Positions 17,308 to 26,150 of a DNA stretch of 64,000 nucleotides are shown here, piece after piece. This DNA is from Akkermansiaceae bacterium. Its GTDB lineage: Bacteria > Verrucomicrobiota > Verrucomicrobiia > Verrucomicrobiales > Akkermansiaceae. The notes beneath the pieces are model-generated. The model did not search any database, was not told the origin of the DNA, and saw only the letters and a list, made by a program, of their open reading frames with translations. The stretch's first letter is position 1, and each line of letters opens with the position of its first letter. Where the stretch lies: contig CAIKHZ010000030.1 in assembly GCA_903827375.1 (NCBI GenBank), positions 102,368-166,367 of the forward strand, read 5' to 3'. Made by a program: the position numbers and the translations under genes.

Positions 17308-18678
17308 ATGCCCAAGGTCCACGTCAGAACCTATGGCTGCCAGATGAATGAGCGCGATTCCGAACAGGTCGCGCAAATGTTCATCGAAGGTGGCTACACC
17401 GTCACGGCCAACGAGGCCGAGGCCGATGCCATTCTCATCAACACTTGCTCGGTGCGCGATCAGGCGGAACAAAAGGCCCTCGGTAAAATGGGAATGCTCG
17501 CGGCGCACCGCCGGACTCGGCCGCATGTGGTGTATGGATTCATGGGCTGCATGGCCCAATCCCGAGGCGACGAACTGCTGGCTCGCTTTGCCCACCTGGA
17601 TTTGGTGATTGGCACCCAAAAATACCACAAGGTGTTTGCTTACGTCGATGCCATCCTTCGCCAGCGCTTGGAAGCCCGCATGGACGATCCAGCGCTGGCC
17701 CTCATGGGCGGCACGGTCTGCGACATCGCCGAGGAGGATGGTTCGCAAAATACGATCCGCGACCACCAGCCCAAGCCGCTCCAGGCCACGGCGTTCGTCT
17801 CCATCATGCAAGGCTGCAACATGCGCTGCACCTTCTGCATCGTCCCGGATACCCGTGGCAGGGAGCGCAGTCGGCCCATCCGTGAAATCGTCGCGGAGGT
17901 CCGCCAACTCGCCGCTCAGGGAGTGCGTGAGGTCACGCTGTTAGGCCAGATCGTCAATCTGTACGGTCGCAGTGAGTTTGCACGAGTTGAGGGCAAGTCG
18001 CCGTTTGTGCAACTGCTCGAGGCGGTGCATGACGTCGATGGCATCGAGCGCATCCGCTTCACTTCGCCCCATCCCATCGGCTACCGGGAAGATTTGGTGC
18101 GTGCCTTCACCTACCTCCCAAAACTCTGCTCGCATATCCATTTCCCCATGCAGAGCGGCTCGGACCGCATCCTCGAGGCCATGCGCAGGCCATACAAAAG
18201 TGAAAAATTCATCGCAATTTGCGAGGCCATGCAAGCGGCCCGCAGTGACCTGGCCATCACCACCGATGTGATCGTCGGTTTTCCCGGTGAGACTGAGGAG
18301 GATTTCCAGGCCAGCGTGGATACGGTGGAGCGTCTGCAATTTGACAACGCCTTTGTTTTCCGTTACTCGCAGCGCCGCAACACCCCGGCCGCTGAGTTGC
18401 CCGGACAACTCAGCGAGCCCATCAAAGAACAGCGCAACCAGATTTTACTGGAAACCGTCAACCGCATCGCCATCGCCAAGCACCAGGCTCTCGTCGGCAC
18501 CCGCCAGCTGGTGCTCTGCGAAGGCCTGTCCAAAAACAACAGCGCACGCTTGAGCGGCCGCACCAGCCAAAACAAAAGTGTCGTCTTCGAGGGCGACGCA
18601 TCCCGCCTAACGGGCCAGCTGCTAGACCTGCACATCGACCACTCCACTGGCTTCACCCTCTACGGCAACGTTTGCTGA
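17308..18678 (+). CDS. miaB: tRNA-2-methylthio-N6-dimethylallyladenosine synthase MiaB
   Basis: This 456-residue radical-SAM methylthiotransferase adds a methylthio group to isopentenyl-A37 of tRNAs reading U-starting codons. The N-terminal UPF0004 domain holds three cysteines for the auxiliary cluster (YGCQMNERDSE, NTCSVRDQAEQK, GCMAQ). The radical SAM cysteines are C170, C174 and C177 in CNMRCTFC. A C-terminal TRAM domain (QLVLCEGLSKNN onward) ends the protein. One substitution stands out: LLGQIVNLYG replaces the common LGQNVNSYG. The frame runs from 17074, but the conserved N terminus starts at 17308, where a pyrimidine-rich leader precedes the ATG. Confidence 0.97.
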   Translation: MPKVHVRTYGCQMNERDSEQVAQMFIEGGYTVTANEAEADAILINTCSVRDQAEQKALGKMGMLAAHRRTRPHVVYGFMGCMAQSRGDELLARFAHLDLVIGTQKYHKVFAYVDAILRQRLEARMDDPALALMGGTVCDIAEEDGSQNTIRDHQPKPLQATAFVSIMQGCNMRCTFCIVPDTRGRERSRPIREIVAEVRQLAAQGVREVTLLGQIVNLYGRSEFARVEGKSPFVQLLEAVHDVDGIERIRFTSPHPIGYREDLVRAFTYLPKLCSHIHFPMQSGSDRILEAMRRPYKSEKFIAICEAMQAARSDLAITTDVIVGFPGETEEDFQASVDTVERLQFDNAFVFRYSQRRNTPAAELPGQLSEPIKEQRNQILLETVNRIAIAKHQALVGTRQLVLCEGLSKNNSARLSGRTSQNKSVVFEGDASRLTGQLLDLHIDHSTGFTLYGNVC

Positions 18679-18792
18679 CTTCCGGTGCTGCGGCTGCTGT
18701 GGGGCATGCCTCCAGAATATCCGGCGCAGCTTTTTTACAAATTCCTGAGATTTATGGACAAATCCACTCCTGGCTGGCGTACTCCCTCAGTT

Positions 18793-19542
18793 ATGAAACA
18801 ACTCAGATACCTCCCGCTGGTGGCCTTCGCCGCCCAAATGCTTGTTTCCCCCACATTCGCCGCCGACGGCAAAGCCGCCAAAGCGAAAGGCAAAGAAGGG
18901 GCTCCGGCCGAAGCTCACAATCTGAGCGAATGGCACTTCGGCGAGGTATTGTTTGGCAGCAAACCCTCTGACGCCGAACTCAAGGGCAAGGTGGTGGTGC
19001 TTGAATGCTGGGGCGTGCATTGTCCGCCCTGCATCGCCTCGCTGCCCCACCTGGCAGAGCTCGACAAGAAATTCCGGGACAAGGGGTTGTGCATCATCGG
19101 TGCCGAGAGCCAAAATAGCTCCAAGGAAGCGATCAAACCGCTGTTGGATAACGCCAAGGTGCAGTACGCCATCACCGCCGGGGCCAATGGACCCATCGCC
19201 TTCAATGCCATCCCACGCTGCTTTATCTTCGATGCCCAGGGCGCGCTCGTTTACGATGGCTATCCTGCCGGGGCGGGCTTCGAAAAAACCATCAAGGACT
19301 CGCTTAGCAAAGTCAAAGCCGGCGGATCCGCAGAGGCTCCAGCTGTGGCTTCCGGGCCATTGGTTCCAACCAGAGCTTGGACCAATAGCGATGGCCGCGA
19401 GATCCGCGCAGCCGTTACCAAGGTGGATGCCACCAGCGTGACGTTCCTGATGCCCAATTCAAAGGAAGTCGTCTATCCTTTGGACAAACTCTCCGAGGAC
19501 TCTCGCACCGCACTTGCCTTGGCCACCCAGCCCAAGAAGTAA
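18793..19542 (+). CDS. TlpA-like thioredoxin with C-terminal SHD1 domain
   Basis: This 249-residue exported protein has a signal peptide (LPLVAFAAQMLVSPTFAAD), a TlpA/ResA-type thioredoxin domain with active-site CPPC (C77 and C80) in ECWGVHCPPC, and the cis-proline strand in AIPRCFIFD. From about residue 195 it carries an SHD1-like module (RAWTNSDGREIRAAVTKVD, VYPLDKLSEDSRTAL), a domain frequent in planctomycetes and verrucomicrobia. It is predicted to reduce disulfides in the periplasm, possibly of the CxxCH protein encoded 16 bases downstream. The frame reaches 18685, but the ATG at 18793 directly precedes the signal peptide. Confidence 0.88.
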   Translation: MKQLRYLPLVAFAAQMLVSPTFAADGKAAKAKGKEGAPAEAHNLSEWHFGEVLFGSKPSDAELKGKVVVLECWGVHCPPCIASLPHLAELDKKFRDKGLCIIGAESQNSSKEAIKPLLDNAKVQYAITAGANGPIAFNAIPRCFIFDAQGALVYDGYPAGAGFEKTIKDSLSKVKAGGSAEAPAVASGPLVPTRAWTNSDGREIRAAVTKVDATSVTFLMPNSKEVVYPLDKLSEDSRTALALATQPKK

Positions 19543-19558
19543 GCGCAGCATCCAGTTG

Positions 19559-20887
19559 ATGACATCTAAAACCCAATCCCACATCCAAGCCATCGGAAAA
19601 CCGATGGCCGCAGCTGTGCTTCTGGCAGCCGCTGGATGGCTCCACGGCCAGGACATCCCGGATTACGAGCAGCCACCCGTTAGCTATTCGGCGACGCCTG
19701 CAAATGATGCCCTGGCAAAACTGCGCCAACGCATCGCCTCAGGCGAACTGGCATTTGCCGGCAGTGACAAACAGGCATTGCAAACATTGTTGGATGTGCT
19801 CGATGTGCCGACCGCCAGCCAAATTCTGGTATTTTCCAAGACCAGCCTGCAGCGGGCTCGGATTCGTCCGGATCGCCCCCGCGCCCTGTATTTTTCCGAC
19901 TCTGTTTATGTGGGCTGGGTTCCGGGTGGATTGATGGAGGTGACGGCTATCGATCCACAACTCGGCCCTGTCTTCTACTCGTTCGCATTGGATCCTGCAC
20001 GCAAGCAGCCACCCGTCATCGAGCGCGATTCTGACTGCCTTCGCTGCCACGGCGGCACCTTTGTGCGCGACATTCCAGGACTCTTCACCCGCTCGATTTT
20101 CCCCGATGCCAGTGGCGAACCGATGCTGCGCCACGGCAGTGTGCTCGTCGATGACGAGACGCCGTTCGAGCAACGCTGGGGCGGTTGGTATGTGACGGGC
20201 TATCAGGGCAAGCCCGCCCATCGCGGCAATGTGTGCGGCTCCGAACAAGCCGAACAACTCGTATTCACCCCTACGCCGCAGCGACCCGAGAAATTGACTG
20301 GGTTTTTCGCTACCGGGGACTACCCCAGAGCCACCAGTGACGTCGTGGCCTTACTCGTTTTCCAGCACCAACTGGCGATGCATAACTCCATCACCGCAGC
20401 AGGCCTCATGTACCGGAAAATGCTCGCCTATCAACACGAGTTGCAGACCAGCCTCAAGGAGCCCGTCACCGATGAACCCGCTTATGATAGCGTCCGAAGC
20501 GTGGTGTCCGGGGTGGCCCAGGACGTCGTTGACCACCTGTTATTCCGGCGGGCCACCGCCCTGCCGGAGGGCATCATCGGCAACCCTGATTTCAAACAAG
20601 CCTTTGCCCGAGGCGCACCGCGTAGCTCCACTGGCCATTCCCTCAAAGACCTGCAACTCCATGACCGGCTTATGCTCCAGCGCTGCAGCTTCCTGATCTA
20701 CTCGGAAAGTTTCCTCGCCCTGCCCACCACCCTCAAAAACCGCATCCTCGACCGCCTCCTAACCGCCCTTCGCTCCCGCGATCCCAAGGACCGCTACTCC
20801 TACATCCCGGCCGAAGAAAAACAACGGATCCACGACATCCTCATCGAAACCCATCCCGACACACGCCGACGCTCTGAAAACCACTGA
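19559..20887 (+). CDS. Secreted CxxCH (cytochrome c-like) protein
   Basis: This 442-residue protein has a signal peptide (PMAAAVLLAAAGWLHGQD) and one heme-binding motif, CLRCH (C160, C163, H164), in DSDCLRCHGGTFVRDIPG. A second characteristic segment is RHGSVLVDDETPFEQRWGGWYV. There is no recognisable cytochrome c peroxidase or DUF1553 pattern elsewhere. The organisation resembles uncharacterised CxxCH proteins of planctomycetes and verrucomicrobia. The gene starts 16 bases after the TlpA-like gene, so a link with thiol-dependent heme attachment is plausible but not proven. It ends 26 bases from the convergent iron-sulfur flavoprotein gene. The start is ATG at 19559; the frame opens at 19514. 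Confidence 0.85.
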   Translation: MTSKTQSHIQAIGKPMAAAVLLAAAGWLHGQDIPDYEQPPVSYSATPANDALAKLRQRIASGELAFAGSDKQALQTLLDVLDVPTASQILVFSKTSLQRARIRPDRPRALYFSDSVYVGWVPGGLMEVTAIDPQLGPVFYSFALDPARKQPPVIERDSDCLRCHGGTFVRDIPGLFTRSIFPDASGEPMLRHGSVLVDDETPFEQRWGGWYVTGYQGKPAHRGNVCGSEQAEQLVFTPTPQRPEKLTGFFATGDYPRATSDVVALLVFQHQLAMHNSITAAGLMYRKMLAYQHELQTSLKEPVTDEPAYDSVRSVVSGVAQDVVDHLLFRRATALPEGIIGNPDFKQAFARGAPRSSTGHSLKDLQLHDRLMLQRCSFLIYSESFLALPTTLKNRILDRLLTALRSRDPKDRYSYIPAEEKQRIHDILIETHPDTRRRSENH

Positions 20888-20913
20888 ATTGAGCCGCTGA
20901 CATTCTCCGCAGC

Positions 20914-22464
20914 CTACTCGCGCAGCGTCAGGGCACCGGTGGGGCAAACGGCGACGGCGGCGCGGGCGGCTTCCAGAAGACCGTCGCGCATGGATTCGTG
21001 GAATGGAACACCGAGGTGTACGTCGAAGCCGCGGCCGATGAACGTCAGGCCGAGGGCCTCTTTGTGGTCGCCAGCGACCTTGATGCAATTGCCACAACGG
21101 ATGCACTTGCCCGCCTCGAAGCGCACCAGGGGATGCTCGACATTGCGTTGGTAGCGCATCCGCTCGCCACTGGTGAACCGATGGAGATTTACGTCGTAAT
21201 CGATGGCAAGTTGGCGCAACTTGCAGACATCGGCCTTGGCGCAATTGCACAGGACACAGCGGGAGGATTCTTCGATGGCTCGACCAATATCGATGCCCAT
21301 TGTCTTGGCCCCGGCGCGAGGCGCGGCACTCGCCTCCTGCATGAAATCCGCCATCTCCGGATCCGCCAACTTGCCCATGAACACGCTGAATGGTTTGGCC
21401 GGGCGCCGCACCGGCTGGCTCGTCAGGTATTGCTCAATGCAGCGGGCCGCCGCCTTGCCATCAGCCACCGAACTGACCGGATGCCCGCCCGGTCGCAGGG
21501 CGCGCCCTGCGACAAAAACACCCGACTGCGAAGTCATCATCGACTCCTTGTCTGCAGCAAATTTGTTGCCCTCGCAGGTCAGGCCCAGGGCCGCTGCCTG
21601 GGCGTGGGAGCCAGGGCCGGTGGCAAGAAGGACCGCCCCGAACGTGCCTGTCAGCTCGGCGAGTCCGGCGGCATCGGCGATGCGGGTGGCATTGCGGAAT
21701 GTGACGCCTGAGCGATCAAGGAGGCGCAACTCCGCAGCTAACAAACCTGGCGGCAGATCCGGATAGGCGGCGCGCAGGGTGGCGGCCGGCTCTGGGTTTT
21801 GGTCGATGACCGTGCTTGCGTACCCTTGCTGGGCTAAAAACCACGCGGCGCTCAGGCCAGTGAAGCCGGATCCTATGATGGCCACCTGACCCAAGCGATC
21901 GACCGAGCGCAGCGGCGGCCGCGGGTTGCCGGCCGCCAGCTCGGTATCGATGGCGTGCACCACCAATTCGGCAATGGCCACCGACTCATCGTGCACACCG
22001 CGGCGACACCCGCTTTCGCAAGGGCGATGGCAAATCCGACACAGAATACCCGCCAACGCCAGATCGCGCCGGGCGACGGCGGCCGCCATCCCGAGGTCGC
22101 CGCCACGCATGTGTTTGAGAATGGCCGGAATCCCAAGATGCGCCGGACAAATCCGCTGGCAAGGCGACAGGCAATCGCCGAGATGATCGCTGAATAACAA
22201 CTCAAGGGCCATCCGGCGGGTGTCACGCACTTCCGGCGTGTCGTGCTCCACCTCCATGCCATCCACCACACGTGACCCACAGGCCGGGATGAATTGGCCG
22301 TTATGCTTGAGTTTGACGGCGCAAACCATGCACGAGGCACCCGCCTCAAAACCCTCAAGATAGCACAATGTCGGAATCTCAATGCCCGCCGCACGCGCGG
22401 CCTGCAGGATTGTCTCTCCCGGCTTGGCCTCAATACGCTGGTTGTCAATAGTTAGATATGGCAT
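20914..22464 (-). CDS. Iron-sulfur flavoprotein: 2Fe-2S / NuoG-type / GltD-like / 4Fe-4S
   Basis: This 516-residue protein strings together several redox modules. Residues 1-75 resemble a 2Fe-2S ferredoxin domain (CYLEGFEAGASCMVC, later ACGSRV). A His-Cys3 cluster site of the NuoG/FdhA type follows (HLGDCLSPCQRIC), then a cysteine-rich helical region like the GltD small subunit (CRICHRPCESGCRRG). The central part has an FAD/NAD site (VAIIGSGFTGLSAAWFLA). The C-terminal part has a CVLCNCAKADVC segment and a ferredoxin-like CIRCGNC with a distant CPTGAL. No hydrogenase, formate dehydrogenase or glutamate synthase catalytic subunit lies nearby, so its electron donor and acceptor are unknown. Confidence 0.88.
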   Translation of the reverse strand: MPYLTIDNQRIEAKPGETILQAARAAGIEIPTLCYLEGFEAGASCMVCAVKLKHNGQFIPACGSRVVDGMEVEHDTPEVRDTRRMALELLFSDHLGDCLSPCQRICPAHLGIPAILKHMRGGDLGMAAAVARRDLALAGILCRICHRPCESGCRRGVHDESVAIAELVVHAIDTELAAGNPRPPLRSVDRLGQVAIIGSGFTGLSAAWFLAQQGYASTVIDQNPEPAATLRAAYPDLPPGLLAAELRLLDRSGVTFRNATRIADAAGLAELTGTFGAVLLATGPGSHAQAAALGLTCEGNKFAADKESMMTSQSGVFVAGRALRPGGHPVSSVADGKAAARCIEQYLTSQPVRRPAKPFSVFMGKLADPEMADFMQEASAAPRAGAKTMGIDIGRAIEESSRCVLCNCAKADVCKLRQLAIDYDVNLHRFTSGERMRYQRNVEHPLVRFEAGKCIRCGNCIKVAGDHKEALGLTFIGRGFDVHLGVPFHESMRDGLLEAARAAVAVCPTGALTLRE

Positions 22465-22528
22465 GGCTGGCTTGGATCATTGTGGCGGCTAATAAGAACG
22501 TGGCGTTTCTTTCCTCAAATTGCACGGA

Positions 22529-23947
22529 CTATGTGCTAGGACTTGGGCTATCCTGCCCGGAAACTGGGGCGGCGGGCAGGGTGTCCGCGCCAGATGTTAG
22601 AACCTGCCGAGCCAGTGCCAGGAAACCATCCCGCATGACACTGACGTCATAGAATTGCTCGGCCGCACGGCGACTTGCTGCAGCCATCGCGCCCAGTTTC
22701 CCGGGCTGCCCGAGAAGGCCCTGCCAGGCGTGAGCCAGGGCAATGGCATCCAGACTTGCGGGATGTGCCGAACTAACAGAATTACCCGGAGCGCCTGAGC
22801 CCCTTGAAGGCACCAATACGCCAACCCCGGCGCGAGCGATGATCTCGGGAAACGAGGCACTCGCTGGTAGCACCACCGGCACCCCGCAGGCCATGGCCTC
22901 AATCACATATAAGCCGAATGCCTCCGGATAGAGCGCTGGCACCGAAAACACACTCAGCCCAGCGAGCATCGCAGCCTTGTCCACCCGCGAAATATTCGTT
23001 TGCCAGCACGCTTGGTCGGTTAGCCCGGCCACCGCCAAACGTTGCTGCAACTCCGCAATCAGAACGTGATTGCCAGCGGTGGCGGCACCGGCCAAATGCA
23101 GCCGCGCATCGGGATGTCCCAGCACGCCACGCAAGTAAATAAAGGCATCAACCATCACCTCCAAGCCCTTTTCACGACACATGCGCGCCAGATAGCCAAT
23201 GACCGGCGGCCCAGTCTTGGAGGCCTGCGGGACATATCCAGCGAGGTCAATCCCGTTAGGTATAACATGAATCGTTAGATCATTTGGCCCTAGCCGCTGT
23301 TGCATCAAATCGGCATAGAATGCGCTTGGTGAGATAAGAGCATCGGCTTCGCGAACCCGCAGTGCCAGATCGCGCCAACATTCGTCGCGGTAGGGATCGG
23401 GCAAGCCGTCGAGAAACGAATCTTCGCCCTGGAAGCAACAGATGACCTTGACGGCTCCGAGGCGCCGCTTGAGTTCACGGATCAGGCCGGCCTGGAGGAC
23501 GGTGGAGAGACAGAGGATATCGGGCGGATCGAGTTGCAGCCAGTTGCAGAGTTTATCCAACTCCTTGGCGAAACGATCATCCTCCAGCCGCAGCATCGCC
23601 AACGTCAGCTCGCCTTGGTCGCGGGCCGAGGTCATGTGACTGTGGCGGGCCACCCCGCGCAGCAGTCGCGGCGTGTTGAGCCAGCGATCAAACCAACCCG
23701 GGCTGCGCCTGAACCACGGAAACTTTTGCTGCAAAAAAACATTGATGCCACCAAAAAACACCGGCATGGCCCGCGTGCTGGCTAACACATCTTCGTCCAA
23801 CTGCAAGGGCAGATACATCGGCAACAGCGACACCTCGTGCCCGGCCCCTAGCAACCCCTTGGCCAGTGCGTTGTCCCGCATGCATGCCCCGCAGTACCAG
23901 CCACCGGTGCCGGGCGTTAGGAAGGCGATCTTCAGCGGCCGGTTCAT
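22529..23947 (-). CDS. Glycosyltransferase family 4
   Basis: This 472-residue GT-B protein begins with IAFLTPGTGGWYCGACMRDNALAKGL, the N-terminal block of a GT4 group common in planctomycetes and verrucomicrobia. The C-terminal domain has VIGYLARMCREKGLEVMVDAF and the nucleotide-sugar site PEAFGLYVIEAMACGVPVVLP with the EX7E-type glutamates. It should transfer a hexose in the cytoplasm to a lipid, polysaccharide or other acceptor. It starts inside the stop codon of the upstream beta-propeller gene (ATGA overlap, 23944-23947), so the two are translationally coupled. It is followed by the iron-sulfur flavoprotein gene. Confidence 0.92.
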   Translation of the reverse strand: MNRPLKIAFLTPGTGGWYCGACMRDNALAKGLLGAGHEVSLLPMYLPLQLDEDVLASTRAMPVFFGGINVFLQQKFPWFRRSPGWFDRWLNTPRLLRGVARHSHMTSARDQGELTLAMLRLEDDRFAKELDKLCNWLQLDPPDILCLSTVLQAGLIRELKRRLGAVKVICCFQGEDSFLDGLPDPYRDECWRDLALRVREADALISPSAFYADLMQQRLGPNDLTIHVIPNGIDLAGYVPQASKTGPPVIGYLARMCREKGLEVMVDAFIYLRGVLGHPDARLHLAGAATAGNHVLIAELQQRLAVAGLTDQACWQTNISRVDKAAMLAGLSVFSVPALYPEAFGLYVIEAMACGVPVVLPASASFPEIIARAGVGVLVPSRGSGAPGNSVSSAHPASLDAIALAHAWQGLLGQPGKLGAMAAASRRAAEQFYDVSVMRDGFLALARQVLTSGADTLPAAPVSGQDSPSPST

Positions 23948-25242
23948 GGGGCGTCACCTCCCTTGATCACAAACAGGTTGCCACTGGCACCGCCGATGAC
24001 GATGCGTCCGGCAGCAAAAGCCGGAGCCACGGCGAGGTTTTCGCCGAGATCGAGCCTCCAAATTTCGCTGCCATCCAGCTTATTGATGGCATACAGGCGG
24101 CCGTCGCTCGAACCAAAAACCACCGCGTCATCAAATACCAACGGCGAGCTTTCCACCCGCCCGCCGGTCTTGAATTTCCACGCAAGTTTACCGGTCAGTC
24201 GATCCACCGCGTGCAAATGCTTGTCGCGGCTTCCCACATAGACGTGGCTCCCGTCCACTCCAGGACTAGTTAGAAACTGACCGTCATCATTTTCATACAC
24301 CCAAGACGGCTTGTCGGCGCGGGCCACAGCGGCAAGCAACTGGTTGGCGTAATTGACGCCGTAAAGCGAGTCGCCCCAGCACGCCAAAGAGCGGATGATC
24401 TGGGCGTCAGTGGGCAACTGGCACAGGGCGCTGCCGTCCTTGAGTTGGATGAAATGGATGGCCGAATCGCAGCCGCCGAAGGCCACCAAGCCAGAGTCCA
24501 GGATGGCGGGCGAGCCATTGATATAATTTTCCGCTGCATGGTGCCACACCTCCGAGCCGTCCTTGACGCGCAAACAATGAGTCCCCCCGTCGTATCCATT
24601 GACCAGTGCCCACGGCTCGTTAGAATCCGCGATGCTAACTAATGTCGCGCCGGTTGGAAATTTTTCCCCACCCTTGAGGTTCCATAGTTCATTGCCGGTG
24701 GCGAGGTCGAGGGCGCGGAACAGGCCGTCGTTAGAGCCGACCAGCACCCGGTCTGCGGCAATTGCCGGGCAGGCCTCAACTGCATCTTTGGTTTCGAAGC
24801 ACCATCGTTGTTGGTGCGTTTGCCAATCCACGGCCACCACGTTTCCCTCGTCGCTGCCGAACACGAGCAGCCCGTTGGCGACAGCCGCTTCCGAGCTCAC
24901 CGCACCTTTCGTCCGGAACGTCCAATCAACCACCGGCTGGCGCGGAACCGGCCCTGGCACACGGCCTTGAAGTTGCTTACCTCCACGGGTCATCGGCCAG
25001 GCCGGGGATTGCGCCACAGAACTCTCCGCCACCACGCCTGCCTCCGGCTCGGGTGGCCGGTGTTTTCCACCACATCCTGTCCCCAGTGCGATGGCTGCAA
25101 CGCAAAGCGCCGACCTGCACACACCTGCCGTCCGGGACGGCTGCGCGGTGCCAGATAAAATGGGGGCAGGTGGAGAGCAATGCATGGCGTGCGGTGGCGG
25201 CACAATACGTCGCAGCAGCCATAATTCCATCGACGATGTCAC
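23944..25242 (-). CDS. PQQ-type beta-propeller lipoprotein
   Basis: The protein (up to 432 residues) has a signal sequence ending in a lipobox-like ALGTGCGG, so it is probably an outer-membrane or periplasmic lipoprotein. The mature part is a series of PQQ/BamB-like blades, each with a G-V-x-A-x-D/N-x-x-T/L-G-x-x-x-W pattern (examples AVDRLTGKLAWKF, AINKLDGSEIWRL, ALDLATGNELWNL). The usual role is a protein-binding scaffold; catalytic quinoprotein residues were not identified. An in-frame ATG at 25185 (MHCSPPAPIL) is an alternative start; the first 19 residues are not typical of a signal peptide. A UUCG-loop hairpin element lies upstream. The glycosyltransferase gene overlaps its stop. Confidence 0.85.
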   Translation of the reverse strand: MTSSMELWLLRRIVPPPHAMHCSPPAPILSGTAQPSRTAGVCRSALCVAAIALGTGCGGKHRPPEPEAGVVAESSVAQSPAWPMTRGGKQLQGRVPGPVPRQPVVDWTFRTKGAVSSEAAVANGLLVFGSDEGNVVAVDWQTHQQRWCFETKDAVEACPAIAADRVLVGSNDGLFRALDLATGNELWNLKGGEKFPTGATLVSIADSNEPWALVNGYDGGTHCLRVKDGSEVWHHAAENYINGSPAILDSGLVAFGGCDSAIHFIQLKDGSALCQLPTDAQIIRSLACWGDSLYGVNYANQLLAAVARADKPSWVYENDDGQFLTSPGVDGSHVYVGSRDKHLHAVDRLTGKLAWKFKTGGRVESSPLVFDDAVVFGSSDGRLYAINKLDGSEIWRLDLGENLAVAPAFAAGRIVIGGASGNLFVIKGGDAP

Positions 25243-25358
25243 GCAAGCCCCGATTCACAGCCCTGCTAGGCATGCGCGGTGCCTCTGGAGTCCTTGAAAT
25301 GCAGAATTTTGGGGCAATGAGTCAAGTTCCTGAACGGATGACGTGACAGGCAAATTTC

Positions 25359-25389
25359 CGGGATAGGGCCGTCCGGCCCGAAGGCCGGA
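25359..25389 (-). repeat. UUCG-loop hairpin element, copy 2
   Basis: This element matches 1320-1350 at 26 of 31 bases. On the minus strand, positions 25389-25372 form a perfect 7-bp stem, TCCGGCC/GGCCGGA, closed by a TTCG tetraloop, an exceptionally stable RNA hairpin. It lies after the lipoprotein gene at 25477-25935 and 117 bases before the beta-propeller gene, so it could act as a processing or termination signal or as a 5' leader structure. There is no T run beside it. Confidence 0.55.
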
Positions 25390-25476
25390 AATCGGCAATC
25401 ATCAGTCCTCTTCGCATTTCCAATAATCTGAGGCACTGCCTCGCTAGCCCACCGCTCATCGATCCCATCGGGCGGC

Positions 25477-25935
25477 TCAGGGTGCGGGTGGCCGCCGCAA
25501 CTCCATCTTGCCGCAGTCATTTGCAGATTGATACTCTGCCACAAAGGCTTCACGCGTCAGCCGTCCATCCACCCGATACGTCCCCAAACCAGCAGGAAGG
25601 ATCATCGCCCCGTTGAGTTTCAACGACCCATCGCTAGCAAGACGCGCCGCTACCCGGTGGGTATAGTCGCCAAACCGCACAACGCCCCAGCCGGCACAAT
25701 AGCGAAAATCATAGTAGCCAGGGCGGCCCGCGCTGCGCTGAACGATGCACCAAAGCGGCCCATGGTGTCCGTTAACCGCACTCACCCAGGTCCCCTGCCA
25801 CGGACCTTCGGCATTGACTGGAGGCCGCACCATCGCGGTGGACGAGGCGGCAAACCCTCGTGCATAGGAACCCGTGCCACAGGACGAAAGGGGCAGCACA
25901 ATGGCGGCAGCAAGCAGGATCAGTCGGACTGGCAT
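25477..25935 (-). CDS. Small putative lipoprotein
   Basis: This 152-residue protein starts with a short basic-hydrophobic signal (MPVRLILLAAAIVLPLSSC) ending in a lipobox, so it is predicted to be a lipoprotein. The mature part is beta-rich, with a WQGTWVSAVNGHHGPLWC segment and a second tryptophan-rich strand, AGWGVVRFGDYTH, suggesting a small beta-barrel or lipocalin-like fold. I do not recognise the family. The frame can begin at a TTG (25950) or ATG (25947); the ATG at 25935 gives the best signal peptide. It is first in a minus-strand series with the beta-propeller and glycosyltransferase genes. Confidence 0.75.
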   Translation of the reverse strand: MPVRLILLAAAIVLPLSSCGTGSYARGFAASSTAMVRPPVNAEGPWQGTWVSAVNGHHGPLWCIVQRSAGRPGYYDFRYCAGWGVVRFGDYTHRVAARLASDGSLKLNGAMILPAGLGTYRVDGRLTREAFVAEYQSANDCGKMELRRPPAP

Positions 25936-26150
25936 TACAAGGAGCATCAACCCACATTGCAGGATGACGATGGCCCGGTCAACGTCAGTTAGGTAGGGAA
26001 GAATGGACCATTCTAGCTACTTTCCGTCACTTTTATCTTGGCTCGGCCTGCAATGACAGTTTAATCGCCTTGCCGGACGGCCACCGGGGGGATCTCGCAC
26101 ATCCGGCGTCCTATAAATCCATCAGGCCAGATTCACGCGAACAACCAAAA

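Noticed and set aside
26070..26150. N-terminal extension of the FMN-binding protein
   Set aside because: The frame is open, but these residues do not match the family and the ATG at 26151 gives the normal length.
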